Under the pieces are notes generated by a model that saw only the letters and a program-made list of their open reading frames with translations, was not told where the DNA came from and ran no database searches. Positions 19,208-28,290 of a stretch of 64,000 nt of DNA are shown here, piece by piece. Origin of the DNA: Synechococcus sp. MIT S9220 (GTDB taxonomy: Bacteria; Cyanobacteriota; Cyanobacteriia; PCC-6307; Cyanobiaceae); the NCBI RefSeq assembly GCF_014304815.1, contig NZ_CP047958.1, positions 1,674,001 through 1,738,000 on the forward strand, written 5' to 3'. Both the position numbers and the translations under genes were made by a program. The number at the start of each line of letters is the position of its first letter. Within the stretch, counting starts at the first letter, position 1.

Positions 19208-21013
19208 TCAACCTGGTTGCGCCGAAGCTGGAGTACGCGCCGTGCTGGGCGGAATCTTTTCAATCACCAACAGACCATCAATGATTGATTTCGCAACCGG
19301 AAGAGCCACCGTGGATCCATAGGCGTTGTCTCCCTGGGGCTCATCCACGACCACCAACACGACGTAGCGCGGATCATCAACGGGGAGAGTCGCCACAAAA
19401 CTGCAGATCAGAGCGCCGGGAACATAAACGCCGTTCAAAGCCTTCTGAGCGGTGCCCGTCTTGCCACCGATGCGGTATCCCGGTGTTCTGACGCCCTTGC
19501 CGCTTCCTTTCTCCACCACTGATTCCATCCAAGCCATCACAGTTCGCGTGACCTCAGGTTTCAGCAGTGGCTTGCCTTGTCGTGATCCAGGTGGAGCCAA
19601 CGCATCGCCGGCTCTCAGCCCTCGGGTGATATGGGGGCTCACCAGACGGCCGCCGTTGGCGAGCAAGGCATGCAGCTGCACCAACTTCAACGGTGTCAGT
19701 GAGAATCCCTGCCCAAACGACGCCGTTGCCGGCTCGATCGGCTGGGTGGTGAACTGCTCCTTGGTCTTGAGCTGACCGGCAACGGCACCGGGGAGGTCGG
19801 TGTCGGGCCGTGCATCCAGGCCAAGTCGACTCAACCAGTCCCAGTACGTCGAGGAGGGCAGCTTGCGCATGGCCTGGACCATGCCGACGTTGCTGGACAC
19901 TTGCAGCACCGTGGCAAAGTCGATCAAACCGTTGGCTCGACGGTCGTGATTGTTAATCGGCCACCCGCCGATCGTGACAGAACCGCTGTCCTGAACACGT
20001 CCTGTGGTCTGAATCGCATTTTCCTGAAGAGCCAGCGCCAGGTTGATGGGCTTGAAGGTGGATCCGGGTTCATAGAGATCCTGTACGGACCATTCCCGGA
20101 AACGACCTGCCGGAAAACTCCAGTAGCTGTTCGGGTCGTAAGTGGGCACCGATGCCAATGCCAGCAACTCACCGTTGGTGACGTCCATGACAATGGCTAC
20201 TCCTTTCTGGGCTTTCCAGGTTTTGATCTGAGCAGCCAGGGCCTTTGCAGCAACGGCCTGAAGACGCGCATCGAGCGTGAGCTGCAGTCGCAGATCATCC
20301 CCAAAGAACACTCCGGCGTCCAGATTGTCGGGCAACGGAGTGCCATCGGCTCCTCGACGAAGACTTCGGGCCTGTTCATGGCGCTGAAGTTCGTCATGTC
20401 GGCTTTGTTCAAGCCCTGCCTGAGGCTCACGATCCTGATTGAGAAAGCCGACCACATTGGCGAACAAATCACCCTGGGGATACACGCGGTAGGGATAGGA
20501 CTCAAGGTCAACGCCGGAGATGCCAGCGGAGCGGATTGTTGATGCAGTTTCTGGATCAAGCCCCTCGATCAACTTGATCCCGGAAGGACGGTCTCCGATT
20601 CGCTGAAGGATCTCCGCCTCGGTGAGGGTCAGTAACGGAGCTAAACGTGCCGCAACATCGGCAGGGGGGCGAATCAGAGTCGGGGCATCGCCGGGAAGAT
20701 TGAAGTAACGCGGATGCAGCCAGAGTCGGTAGCGCTCTTCGTCAAGAGCAACAAGACGCCCGGTGCGATCAACAATGGGGCGACGGGTCCCCAGCGGCTG
20801 CGTGCGCTGGGTCTGCACTGAACGCGCACGAGCCTCGAGCTCGCTGGCCTGAAACACCTGCAGCCAGGCCATTCGTCCCATCAAGCCGACAAGGCCTAGA
20901 CACAGCAGCGCGAAGACAGATCGCATGCGTCCGGCCGGGACTGGCTCCAAAGGCACAACTCTCCTGCGCTGACGGCCGGCTCCTGGCCGTGAAGACTTGG
21001 CGGAACGGCCCAT
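19208..21013 (-). CDS. ftsI: Septal peptidoglycan transpeptidase FtsI/PBP2-type
   Basis: Class B penicillin-binding protein that cross-links septal peptidoglycan. The 601-residue protein has a short basic cytoplasmic tail, one transmembrane helix (SVFALLCLGLVGLMGRMAW, about residues 32-50), a dimerisation domain (RRPIVDRTGRLVALD) and a transpeptidase domain with all three active-site motifs: STFK in YEPGSTFKPI, SSN in VLQVSSNVGM and KTGTA in GGKTGTAQKA. The FtsL-like gene is 3 bases upstream on the same strand, as in division clusters. Confidence 0.94.
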   Translation of the reverse strand: MGRSAKSSRPGAGRQRRRVVPLEPVPAGRMRSVFALLCLGLVGLMGRMAWLQVFQASELEARARSVQTQRTQPLGTRRPIVDRTGRLVALDEERYRLWLHPRYFNLPGDAPTLIRPPADVAARLAPLLTLTEAEILQRIGDRPSGIKLIEGLDPETASTIRSAGISGVDLESYPYRVYPQGDLFANVVGFLNQDREPQAGLEQSRHDELQRHEQARSLRRGADGTPLPDNLDAGVFFGDDLRLQLTLDARLQAVAAKALAAQIKTWKAQKGVAIVMDVTNGELLALASVPTYDPNSYWSFPAGRFREWSVQDLYEPGSTFKPINLALALQENAIQTTGRVQDSGSVTIGGWPINNHDRRANGLIDFATVLQVSSNVGMVQAMRKLPSSTYWDWLSRLGLDARPDTDLPGAVAGQLKTKEQFTTQPIEPATASFGQGFSLTPLKLVQLHALLANGGRLVSPHITRGLRAGDALAPPGSRQGKPLLKPEVTRTVMAWMESVVEKGSGKGVRTPGYRIGGKTGTAQKALNGVYVPGALICSFVATLPVDDPRYVVLVVVDEPQGDNAYGSTVALPVAKSIIDGLLVIEKIPPSTARTPASAQPG

Positions 21014-21016
21014 GAA

Positions 21017-21493
21017 TCAGTAGCCGTGATGAATGGTGCGCTCCAGGAGCGAACCGAGCATGGCCAGGTGGTCGATCCCTGGCTTGGTGGAAGCCGATGA
21101 GGGACGGTCGAGATACACCAGATTGGCCACCGTGGTGGGCACCATCTGCTTGGGGGTCTGAGAGCGCTCCAACAAATGACGTTCGAGCATGGCCGTGGAT
21201 TCGGTCAGCCGATGGGCCTGCTCCCTGGTCATCTCAAGCTGACGGAAGGCGAGGGTCCACCGATGCTGCCAATGCAGCGTGAGCCCACTGAGGACAAGGA
21301 CTGCCGCGAAGACTCCAATCAGGCTGCCGTCTGCCGTGCGGTGTAAACCGGCCAGTAGAGGGGACTTGCGTGCAACACGACGTGCGGAGAGCGATCCCTG
21401 AATGACCTCGAACGGACGTCTTGAGGCCGGACGTCTTGAGGCAGGACGTTGCGCGGAAGACGGTTGTGACTGCGGAACCGCGACCACGGACAA
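21017..21493 (-). CDS. FtsL-like bitopic membrane protein
   Basis: A 158-residue protein with a basic N-terminal cytoplasmic region, one membrane helix (LIGVFAAVLVLSGLTLHW, about residues 57-74) and a heptad-like stretch (FRQLEMTREQAHRLTESTAMLERHLLER) outside the membrane. This is FtsL topology, and it lies 3 bases upstream of ftsI as ftsL usually does, but sequence identity to FtsL is not obvious, so the assignment rests on topology and context. The start is a TTG at 21493 or the GTG at 21487. The N-terminus contains a duplicated RRPAS. Confidence 0.6.
   Translation of the reverse strand: MSVVAVPQSQPSSAQRPASRRPASRRPFEVIQGSLSARRVARKSPLLAGLHRTADGSLIGVFAAVLVLSGLTLHWQHRWTLAFRQLEMTREQAHRLTESTAMLERHLLERSQTPKQMVPTTVANLVYLDRPSSASTKPGIDHLAMLGSLLERTIHHGY
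21414..21443. repeat. 15-bp tandem repeat in the FtsL-like gene
   Basis: Two copies of a 15-base unit (GGACGTCTTGAGGCC, then the same with a final A) at 21414-21428 and 21429-21443, with the first six bases of a third copy following. It is in frame and encodes the repeated RPASR in the cytoplasmic tail of the FtsL-like protein. It is probably slippage-prone. Confidence 0.85.
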
Positions 21494-21570
21494 GGATGAT
21501 CAATGCGCCAGTGAACCATCTGAGAGAGGACACCGCAAGCCTGAAACCTTGACCAGGACTGAAGATTGGC

Positions 21571-23025
21571 TCAGCTCCCCAACAACACAAGATTCAGGAA
21601 GGTCACGCCGTTCCAGAGTGCGTGCATCACCACGCAAGGAAGCAGCCGGCCGGTGCTGAGACGGAGCAGGCCAAGGCCGAGTCCGAGCACCAAAAGCGGA
21701 GCCAGTTCACCGATGCTGAGATGAGCGACTGCAAAGACCAGAGCACTCACCAGCACGCCTCCTAATCGACCGAGAGACTGGCCAAGCACAGGCAACAGCA
21801 CACCGCGGAAGATGGTTTCTTCAAACAGCGGCGCCAGAACCACAGCCGTGAGAGACAGCAGCAACAAGGCGAGGGGGTCCTGACTATTGAGGACGATCTC
21901 AAGCAATGGGTTGCTGCCTCCCTGATCCCCGATCACACGAGTGATCAACCAACCGGTCAGAACAACGGGAGGCAAAACCATCAGCCAGCCTCGGCCCCCC
22001 TGAAGCAGGGCCCTAGCAACAGGCTGAATCCGCCACTGCAGCCATCCTTGCGGAGGCCTCTGTGCACGGTCCAGCTGCCCCAGCTGCTGACGCAAGATCA
22101 GCAGGGGAGGTGCCGCCAGGGCGACATAACCCAGAAAAACATTGATGCCCTGCGTCAGAGGTGCAGAAAGACCGCGCGTTAATGCCGAGGAGATCGGAAT
22201 GACCAACAGAGGCATCAACACCTCACCGAGCACCACGAAACCGCCCGCCACCAGCAGAACCATGTCCAGAACACCGAGAGGAGGGGCAAGCAGAGCTGGC
22301 CAGGAGGGCAGTCGGCGTCGCAGCAATTGCCATAGATGGCGCAACAGCAAAAGTCCACCGAGCAGCAGGGCCAGCAGGGGAAGCAGCCCACTGATCACCA
22401 ACCGGCGGGCAGCCCTTGTCGCCAAGGCCTGATCGAGACAGCTCTCCTCGTCACCACCCAGTGCTTCACAGGCGAGTCGACGGGTTAGCGGGTCGGCAGT
22501 CAGGAGCAGCAGCCTGGAACGCTCATCCGCTGAGACATTGCGCTTATCGCCTTCCGCGAGCGCTCTCTGAAGCTGCCGCAGATCACTGGATTCGAGATCC
22601 AATTGCTGGAGACTGCGCCGATGCTCGGGATCCGTCTCCAGGGCAGTGAACAAAATTTTCTGGCGGTCATCCAACCGCTCCAGCGGAATTTGCCGCAGGC
22701 TGTTGAGCAGGGAATCGGAGGCATCTGTTCCAAGCAGAAGGGATCGCAGAGGCGGGGGAATCTGCGGTTCTGCCAGCAACGTCAGTTCCTGTTGCTCCAG
22801 CGACAATGCAGGCGCAACAGAGGGTTTAGCGAAACTGTCCACCAGCCCTAGGGCCCAGATCGTGGTAGCCAGGACCAGCGACAAAATGGCAAGCAGCACC
22901 TTCCAAGACGAGGCCGCCGTTGATCGTCCGGAAGGTGGGCTGGTCACACAGAGCGGGCAATTGCCTTGAATTCTCGTCGGTAGGGCTGCCACAGCCGATG
23001 AAGAGTTCACCCTGGGCACGCTCAT
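21571..23025 (-). CDS. CPBP-family intramembrane glutamic endopeptidase
   Basis: A multi-pass membrane protein of about 484 residues. An N-terminal helix (VLLAILSLVLATTIWALGL) is followed by a soluble region of about 150 residues, then several helices ending in the CPBP (Abi/CAAX protease) domain with PLFEETIFRGVLLPVLG (EExxxR), FAVAHLS and the terminal MHALWNGV motif, all catalytic signatures present. The substrate is unknown. The start is uncertain: the ATG at 23025 avoids the divergent gene beginning at 23029, while a GTG at 22947 is an alternative. Confidence 0.83.
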   Translation of the reverse strand: MSVPRVNSSSAVAALPTRIQGNCPLCVTSPPSGRSTAASSWKVLLAILSLVLATTIWALGLVDSFAKPSVAPALSLEQQELTLLAEPQIPPPLRSLLLGTDASDSLLNSLRQIPLERLDDRQKILFTALETDPEHRRSLQQLDLESSDLRQLQRALAEGDKRNVSADERSRLLLLTADPLTRRLACEALGGDEESCLDQALATRAARRLVISGLLPLLALLLGGLLLLRHLWQLLRRRLPSWPALLAPPLGVLDMVLLVAGGFVVLGEVLMPLLVIPISSALTRGLSAPLTQGINVFLGYVALAAPPLLILRQQLGQLDRAQRPPQGWLQWRIQPVARALLQGGRGWLMVLPPVVLTGWLITRVIGDQGGSNPLLEIVLNSQDPLALLLLSLTAVVLAPLFEETIFRGVLLPVLGQSLGRLGGVLVSALVFAVAHLSIGELAPLLVLGLGLGLLRLSTGRLLPCVVMHALWNGVTFLNLVLLGS

Positions 23026-23028
23026 ACG

Positions 23029-24384
23029 ATGGCGGCGCTCTTTCAGCATGTAGCGGTGCCCCTGCGTCTTCTCCTCGTTCGCCACGGTCTCAGCAGCTTC
23101 AATGTGGAGCGGAGGATCCAGGGGCGAGACGATCTCTCCACACTCACTGCTTCAGGACAGGAGCAGGCTCGCCGGCTCGGGCAGGCGCTTGTCGATGTCC
23201 CCATTCAGGCGGTTTACAGCTCTCCGCTGAAACGGGCTGCATCCACAGCAGCGGGAATCCTCGAGAGCCGGGACGACAAACTGGAACCAAGCTTCGATGA
23301 CGGCCTGCTGGAGATTGATCTCGAGCCGTGGAGTGGGCTGACTGCGGCCGAACGATCGGAACGCTTCCCAGAGGACTTCGCCACCTGGAAACAGAAACCG
23401 GAAGCTCTGGAGTTAATCAGAAAGGACGGGAGCCGTTATCGCCCTTACGAGGAGTTGATGAAGCAGGCCCGACGATTCCTGGAGGAATTGGTCAGGCGGC
23501 ATCCCGTGAACAGTGATGACACCGTGCTGCTGGTGGGGCACAACGCCATCCTGCGCTGCCTGATCGTGAGCCTGCTGGAAGATCCGGAACGGGGCTTCCG
23601 TCGACTCCGCCTCGACAATGCTTCACTCTCGATTTTCAATCTCAGCCCATGCGAAAACGGCTATCAGGTGCAGATCGAGTGCCTGAACAGCACCGCGCAC
23701 CTCGACCCTCCACTTCCTGCCAAAGGCGCAGGATCACGACTCATCCTTGTGCGACATGGCGAAACGAACTGGAATCGAGAAGGTCGCTTCCAAGGACAGA
23801 TCGACATCCCTCTGAACAGCAATGGTCATGCTCAGGCGGAGGCTGCGAGGAGCTTTCTGCAAGACGTGTCCTTGCAAAAGGCCTACAGCAGTTCAATGTC
23901 ACGCCCACGCGAGACAGCTGAAGGCATCCTGAAATCTCACCCAGGTATCTCCATCACGCTCACGGACGGACTCATGGAAATCGGTCATGGCCTCTGGGAG
24001 GGCAAGCTTGAATCGGAAATCAGCGCCGATTGGGGAGATCTGCTGGAGGAGTGGAAACGCTCACCCGACACAGTGCAGATGCCTGAAGGGGAAACAATCC
24101 AAGACGTCTGGAATCGCTCCGTTGACAGCTGGAACGCCATTGCATCCAGTCTCGAAGCCACGGAAACCGCCCTGGTGGTGGCCCATGACGCTGTGAATAA
24201 AACAATCCTCTGCCACCTGCTGGGGCTCAGTCCTGCTGACATCTGGGCCGTCAAACAGGGCAACGGAGGCGTCACGGTGGTCGACATGCCATCCGAACCA
24301 GGCCAGCCTGCAGTGGTTGCCTGCCTGAACCTCACCTCCCACCTCGGCGGTGTGCTCGATCGCACGGCGGCCGGAGCGCTCTAA
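23029..24384 (+). CDS. Double-domain histidine phosphatase
   Basis: A 451-residue protein made of two tandem phosphoglycerate-mutase-like histidine phosphatase domains. The first starts LLLVRHGLSSFNVERRIQG and has VLLVGHNAILRCL; the second starts LILVRHGETNWNREGRFQG and has ALVVAHDAVNKTIL. Both keep the RHG phospho-acceptor histidine. Cyanobacterial homologues are often labelled 2-carboxyarabinitol-1-phosphate phosphatase or cobalamin phosphatase CobC, but the substrate is not clear from sequence. A GTG at 23056 (MPLRLLLVRHG) is a plausible start and would shorten the N-terminus to the family norm. Confidence 0.86.
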   Translation: MAALFQHVAVPLRLLLVRHGLSSFNVERRIQGRDDLSTLTASGQEQARRLGQALVDVPIQAVYSSPLKRAASTAAGILESRDDKLEPSFDDGLLEIDLEPWSGLTAAERSERFPEDFATWKQKPEALELIRKDGSRYRPYEELMKQARRFLEELVRRHPVNSDDTVLLVGHNAILRCLIVSLLEDPERGFRRLRLDNASLSIFNLSPCENGYQVQIECLNSTAHLDPPLPAKGAGSRLILVRHGETNWNREGRFQGQIDIPLNSNGHAQAEAARSFLQDVSLQKAYSSSMSRPRETAEGILKSHPGISITLTDGLMEIGHGLWEGKLESEISADWGDLLEEWKRSPDTVQMPEGETIQDVWNRSVDSWNAIASSLEATETALVVAHDAVNKTILCHLLGLSPADIWAVKQGNGGVTVVDMPSEPGQPAVVACLNLTSHLGGVLDRTAAGAL

Positions 24385-24394
24385 CACTGAATCG

Positions 24395-25675
24395 ATGACC
24401 GAGATGATCCTGCTTGACCCCGTGAGGGTGCTGGTCGGGCCCGACCAGCCGCTGCAGGAACAGGGTGCAGCCCTGCTGCGCGAGGGACGTCTCGAGGCAT
24501 TCGGCGACCAGGCCCGCGAAGCGGCTCGAACAGCGGGAATCGGCTCGACTGCTGCAGGACATCAGCTGCTTGCTCCATGCCTGGTCGATGTTCATTCCCT
24601 GCTGCCGGAGCCGTTCCAGGGCCAAGGCGAAACTCTGGAAAGCCTGGTGCGATCGGCCGCTGCAGGCGGTTATGGACAGCTTGCTTTGCTACCTGAGGCA
24701 TCAGGGAACCGACGGGAACTGCCAGATCGACTTCGCGGATTTCAGCGATCCGACTGTGACGTGACTGTCCATCTCTGGGGAGGCTTCAGCCAGGGCGGGC
24801 AGGGCGAACAACTGACTCCCCATGCCGATCTGATCGAGGCAGGTGCCGTTGGCCTCTCGGATGGCAACAACATGCCGCCGGTTCCCTTGCTCGACCGCGC
24901 CTTTACCCTCGGAGAATCAGGGTTATCACCTGTTCTGATCCCACCCCTTGATGCCGTTCTGCGCGGGGAGGGCCTGTTGCGGGAAGGCCCCGAAGCACTA
25001 CGGGCTGGCTGGCCCACCGATCCTCTCAGCAGCGAAACGCTGCCCCTCAGCCAGCTCGCTCAGCTTCAACAGGAGCACCCAGAGCGCAAGCTGACGCTGA
25101 TGGGTTTGTCCACCGCCGCAGGAGTTGGTCTGCTGAAGCAAATGAGCTTGCGTCCTGCCGCGACCGTGAGCTGGTGGCACGTGCTGACGAGTAACAGTTC
25201 CAGTGCAGCCACGGCAGCCTCATGGTTTGTGTCACCGTCCCTGGGCAACAGAACAGATCGTGAGGCATTGGTCGAAGGCCTCAGCGAGGGCCTGATCCAG
25301 GCGATCGCTGTCCATGCATCACCGCTTGATGATGAAGAGTGCCTGCTGCCTCCTGATCAGCGCCAACGTGGGATCGCCGGTCATCAACACGTGCTTCCCT
25401 CCCTCTGGCAAACGCTTGTGGTGTCGAGCGGCTGGACACCTGAACGGCTCTGGGACGTGCTCAGCTTCGGGCCCTCCCGACTCCTGGGGGTTGAAGAGGA
25501 GTGTCTGACACAGGGAAGCAATCGCTGGCTTCTGTTTGACCCCGATTTGACCTGGAGACCCACGCGATCAGATCCATGGGCTTCGAAGGCCGCCAATCAG
25601 CCCTGCCTCGACCAGCCGTTAAGTGGACGCGTTGTGCAATGCGGGCTCAGGACCCCAGCGTTCCCAACCGATTGA
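24395..25675 (+). CDS. Dihydroorotase-like protein lacking metal ligands
   Basis: A 426-residue protein with the amidohydrolase layout of dihydroorotase: a small N-terminal beta domain, LLAPCLVDVHSLLPEP (where active enzymes have D-x-H-x-H), TLMGLSTAAGVGLL (active enzymes have H-x-S), and a C-terminal SLWQTLVVSSGWTPERLWDVLSFGPSRLLG. The second His of the HxH pair is Leu and the later His is Gly, so zinc binding and catalysis are probably lost. It may be a structural or regulatory homologue. The start at 24395 is the ATG that fits; the end overlaps convergent lepB by 29 bases. Confidence 0.8.
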   Translation: MTEMILLDPVRVLVGPDQPLQEQGAALLREGRLEAFGDQAREAARTAGIGSTAAGHQLLAPCLVDVHSLLPEPFQGQGETLESLVRSAAAGGYGQLALLPEASGNRRELPDRLRGFQRSDCDVTVHLWGGFSQGGQGEQLTPHADLIEAGAVGLSDGNNMPPVPLLDRAFTLGESGLSPVLIPPLDAVLRGEGLLREGPEALRAGWPTDPLSSETLPLSQLAQLQQEHPERKLTLMGLSTAAGVGLLKQMSLRPAATVSWWHVLTSNSSSAATAASWFVSPSLGNRTDREALVEGLSEGLIQAIAVHASPLDDEECLLPPDQRQRGIAGHQHVLPSLWQTLVVSSGWTPERLWDVLSFGPSRLLGVEEECLTQGSNRWLLFDPDLTWRPTRSDPWASKAANQPCLDQPLSGRVVQCGLRTPAFPTD

Positions 25676-26408
25676 GAGGCCAGAACCGCCAGAGCGCTCG
25701 GCCAATGATTTGGTCTTCAGGCAAGAAAGGACCTCCTGGCCAATAGCGGCCATCCCAGCTGTTGCTGCGGTTGTCACCAAGCGCGAGCACGTGCCCTTCA
25801 GGCACCGTCACATTCAGCGTGCGGCAGAGGCTCATCCCTTGTTCATCAACAGGGCAATACTTGGTCACATAGGGCTCATCCACGGGATCTCCATTCACGC
25901 GGACTTCACCTCGCGGGTTCACGGAGACCTGGTCTCCACCCACAGCGACAACCCGCTTGATGTAGGCATCGCATGCAGGATGGCTCAGGCCGGGGATCAG
26001 TCCCAGAAGAGGAAAGTTGGCCAGGGCACACCGGAACGTGGGGGGAGATCCAGCGGTTTTCAATGCTGGATCAAAAGCATGCGGTGAGTTGAACACCACA
26101 ATTTCGCCGCGCTTGGGCCCTCGTCTGGCATAGGAGAGTTTTTCCACGAGCAGCCTGTCCTGGATCTGCAGACCAGGCAGCATCGAACCGGAAGGGATGA
26201 AGCGTGCTTCAGCCACGTAATGACGGATCCCGAGATACAGGGCCAGAGTGAAGATCACAGGCCCCCAGAAATCCCAGAACGGATGTCCTTTTTGGCCCTG
26301 TGACTGGGAGGGAGCCGCAGACGAATCCGATGGAGAATCAGCTTGTGAAGGCGAAGCGTCGTGCTGGGCGTCTGGCAACGGAAACCTTGCTGACCTTGGA
26401 TCATCCAA
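25647..26408 (-). CDS. lepB: Signal peptidase I
   Basis: Cleaves signal peptides of exported proteins at the membrane. The 253-residue protein has a Ser/Pro/Gln-rich cytoplasmic tail, one membrane helix (FWGPVIFTLALYLGIRHYV, about residues 48-66), the catalytic serine in EARFIPSGSMLPGL and the general-base lysine in DAYIKRVVAVGGD, then GDNRSNSWDGRYWG-like box E (GDNRSNSWDGRYWPGG). The start codon appears to be TTG at 26408; no ATG lies in the N-terminal region. It overlaps the dihydroorotase-like gene by 29 bases at the 3' end. Confidence 0.92.
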   Translation of the reverse strand: MDDPRSARFPLPDAQHDASPSQADSPSDSSAAPSQSQGQKGHPFWDFWGPVIFTLALYLGIRHYVAEARFIPSGSMLPGLQIQDRLLVEKLSYARRGPKRGEIVVFNSPHAFDPALKTAGSPPTFRCALANFPLLGLIPGLSHPACDAYIKRVVAVGGDQVSVNPRGEVRVNGDPVDEPYVTKYCPVDEQGMSLCRTLNVTVPEGHVLALGDNRSNSWDGRYWPGGPFLPEDQIIGRALWRFWPLNRLGTLGS

Positions 26409-26460
26409 GATAGGCCTGATGGCGATGGCCTCCTAGCCTCAGCTGAGAACGCTCACACCC

Positions 26461-27966
26461 ATGGTCAGACCTCGGTGGCAAGGTGTGAAACCCTCCGCAA
26501 GCCGTCGCTTCTGGCTTGGCTGGGACCGATTGGTCGCGGGGATTGCAGCTCTGAACCTCGCCTGGGTCGTCTTCGACGTGACCTATGTGCCGCTGCGCAA
26601 CTTCTGGCTGCAGCGCACTCTGTTTCCCCTGCCTTCGATCAGCCTTGCAGTTCCCCTGCCCTGGCTGCCTGACATCACACCCTTGTATGACCCGGTGAAG
26701 GGAATTGAGCCTCATCAGGACACTGAGGCCTACATCCAACATTTTCAGCGCTTGGAACGCACTGCCGCGGCCAGTGGTATCAACAGCCCTGCAGCCAAGC
26801 AGCTGCGTTTGGAAATGGTGGTGCGCAACAGTCAGCTGATCGATGAAAACCCTTTTGTCAGCTCCAACAAAACGGGAACGCTGGAGAAACTCAAAAGTCG
26901 CCTGAGGGCCAGGGCAGGCATGGATTCAGCCAAACAATCTGCCGCCCATCTGCTGGGAGACCGCTACCTCACGGATGAACGATGGGCAGCGGAACGAAGG
27001 TTCTGGCGCAACAGCATTCTTCCCCTTGCTTCCACGAATTACTGGCGCGGCACGGATGAAAACGGGCAGCCGATCGATCTGTCATGGAGGATCGATCTTC
27101 CTTTCCAGATTCTCTTCATGCTGGACATCATGCTGCGCGCCATTCGGCTGAAGCAGCGCTATCCCGCCATCGCCTGGAGAGATGCACTGCTGCGTCGATG
27201 GATTGATTTGCCACTGCTGATTCCGTTCTGGAGGCTGCTGCGCGTCGTCCCCGTTGCAGAGCGCCTGTCCAGCACACGCATGATCCAACTGGAACCCCTG
27301 AGAGCCGCTGTGAGCCGCGGCGTGGTCGCAGTACTCGCTCTCGAGTTGTTCGAAGTGATCACACTGCGCATCCTTGATGCTGCGCAGGATGCGGTGCGCT
27401 CACCCCATTGGCCCGACAAGATCCGTCGTCTCTGCAGCCATCAGAGCATCGAATCGGAGGGAGAGAGGGAGCTCGCTGAACTGCTGCGCCTCTGGCTTCC
27501 ATTGGTGTTGACCCAGGTCGGGCCAGGCATGCGACCCCAGCTGGTTGCCTTGGTGAGTCATGCTCTGCGACGCAACCTTGAAGACAAAGCAATCCCAACG
27601 CCGCTGCGAGCACTGCCTGGGATTGACAAAGCCGAACATCAGCTCAGCCTTCAGCTCTCGACAGGCCTCGTTGACTCTCTGTTGAATCTCTCCCGCAACG
27701 CAGGCGATCGTTTTGCACAGAAGGATCCGGTGCTTCAGGAACTGGGAATTCAGACCATCGACCGATTCTGGGAGGAACTAGCGAAAACTCTTGAGCAAGG
27801 TCCAGTTCTTGAACGCAGCCAGGAACTCGTGGCGGCTTTTCTCGAAGATTTCAAGAGAAGCAGCATGAATCAACTGCGATTCCAGAAGGATGTCGATGAA
27901 CTGATCACGGAGCTCGATGGATTGAACTTCAGTTCAGAAGCAGCTCAGACCAAGCCTCGGGCTTGA
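26461..27966 (+). CDS. Conserved cyanobacterial membrane protein, unknown function
   Basis: A 501-residue protein with an N-terminal hydrophobic helix (LVAGIAALNLAWVVFDVTYV, about residues 24-43), a long hydrophilic region with paired basic and acidic residues (residues 80-200), a second hydrophobic cluster (LPFQILFMLDIMLRAIRL) and an LPLLIPFWRLLRVVPVAERL stretch resembling an S4-S5-like arginine-bearing helix of ion channels. The last 170 residues look helical and soluble. I do not recognise a named family. The start ATG is divergent from lepB by about 50 bases; the stop overlaps the ArsC/Spx gene by 38 bases. Confidence 0.75.
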   Translation: MVRPRWQGVKPSASRRFWLGWDRLVAGIAALNLAWVVFDVTYVPLRNFWLQRTLFPLPSISLAVPLPWLPDITPLYDPVKGIEPHQDTEAYIQHFQRLERTAAASGINSPAAKQLRLEMVVRNSQLIDENPFVSSNKTGTLEKLKSRLRARAGMDSAKQSAAHLLGDRYLTDERWAAERRFWRNSILPLASTNYWRGTDENGQPIDLSWRIDLPFQILFMLDIMLRAIRLKQRYPAIAWRDALLRRWIDLPLLIPFWRLLRVVPVAERLSSTRMIQLEPLRAAVSRGVVAVLALELFEVITLRILDAAQDAVRSPHWPDKIRRLCSHQSIESEGERELAELLRLWLPLVLTQVGPGMRPQLVALVSHALRRNLEDKAIPTPLRALPGIDKAEHQLSLQLSTGLVDSLLNLSRNAGDRFAQKDPVLQELGIQTIDRFWEELAKTLEQGPVLERSQELVAAFLEDFKRSSMNQLRFQKDVDELITELDGLNFSSEAAQTKPRA

Positions 27967-28288
27967 AGCCAACCAGAAATCGACCGTCCGGGCATTGCAC
28001 AAAAGGACGCTTGATCAGCTTTCCATCGGCAGCCAATGCTTGAAGGGCCTGATCATCGGTCATGGCTTTGACCGCATCAGCACCAAGGGCCCTGTAGCTC
28101 TGTCCACTGGTGTTGAACAAGGGCTTGACCTGGCCAAACTGCCGATAAGCCTGATGCAGAAGATCAGATGAAGGAGGAACGAGCGTGATGTCGATCACCT
28201 CGTAATTGAGCCCTTCATTTTCAAGCCACAAAAGCGCTTTGCGGCAAGTGCTGCAACGGGAATAACTGAAGACTGTGAAACCGGCCAC
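27929..28288 (-). CDS. ArsC/Spx-family protein
   Basis: A 119-residue thioredoxin-fold protein of the ArsC/Spx/MgsR family. It has the CSTC redox pair in YSRCSTCRKALLWL (residues 11-14), YEVIDITLVPPS and the C-terminal LIKRPFVQ and LVGFKPEAW motifs typical of the family. Members range from arsenate reductases to RNA-polymerase-binding regulators; the double-cysteine CxxC resembles Spx, but no choice can be made here. The GTG start is 2 bases downstream of the ferredoxin gene, suggesting one transcript. Confidence 0.85.
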   Translation of the reverse strand: MAGFTVFSYSRCSTCRKALLWLENEGLNYEVIDITLVPPSSDLLHQAYRQFGQVKPLFNTSGQSYRALGADAVKAMTDDQALQALAADGKLIKRPFVQCPDGRFLVGFKPEAWSELLLN

Positions 28289-28290
28289 AA

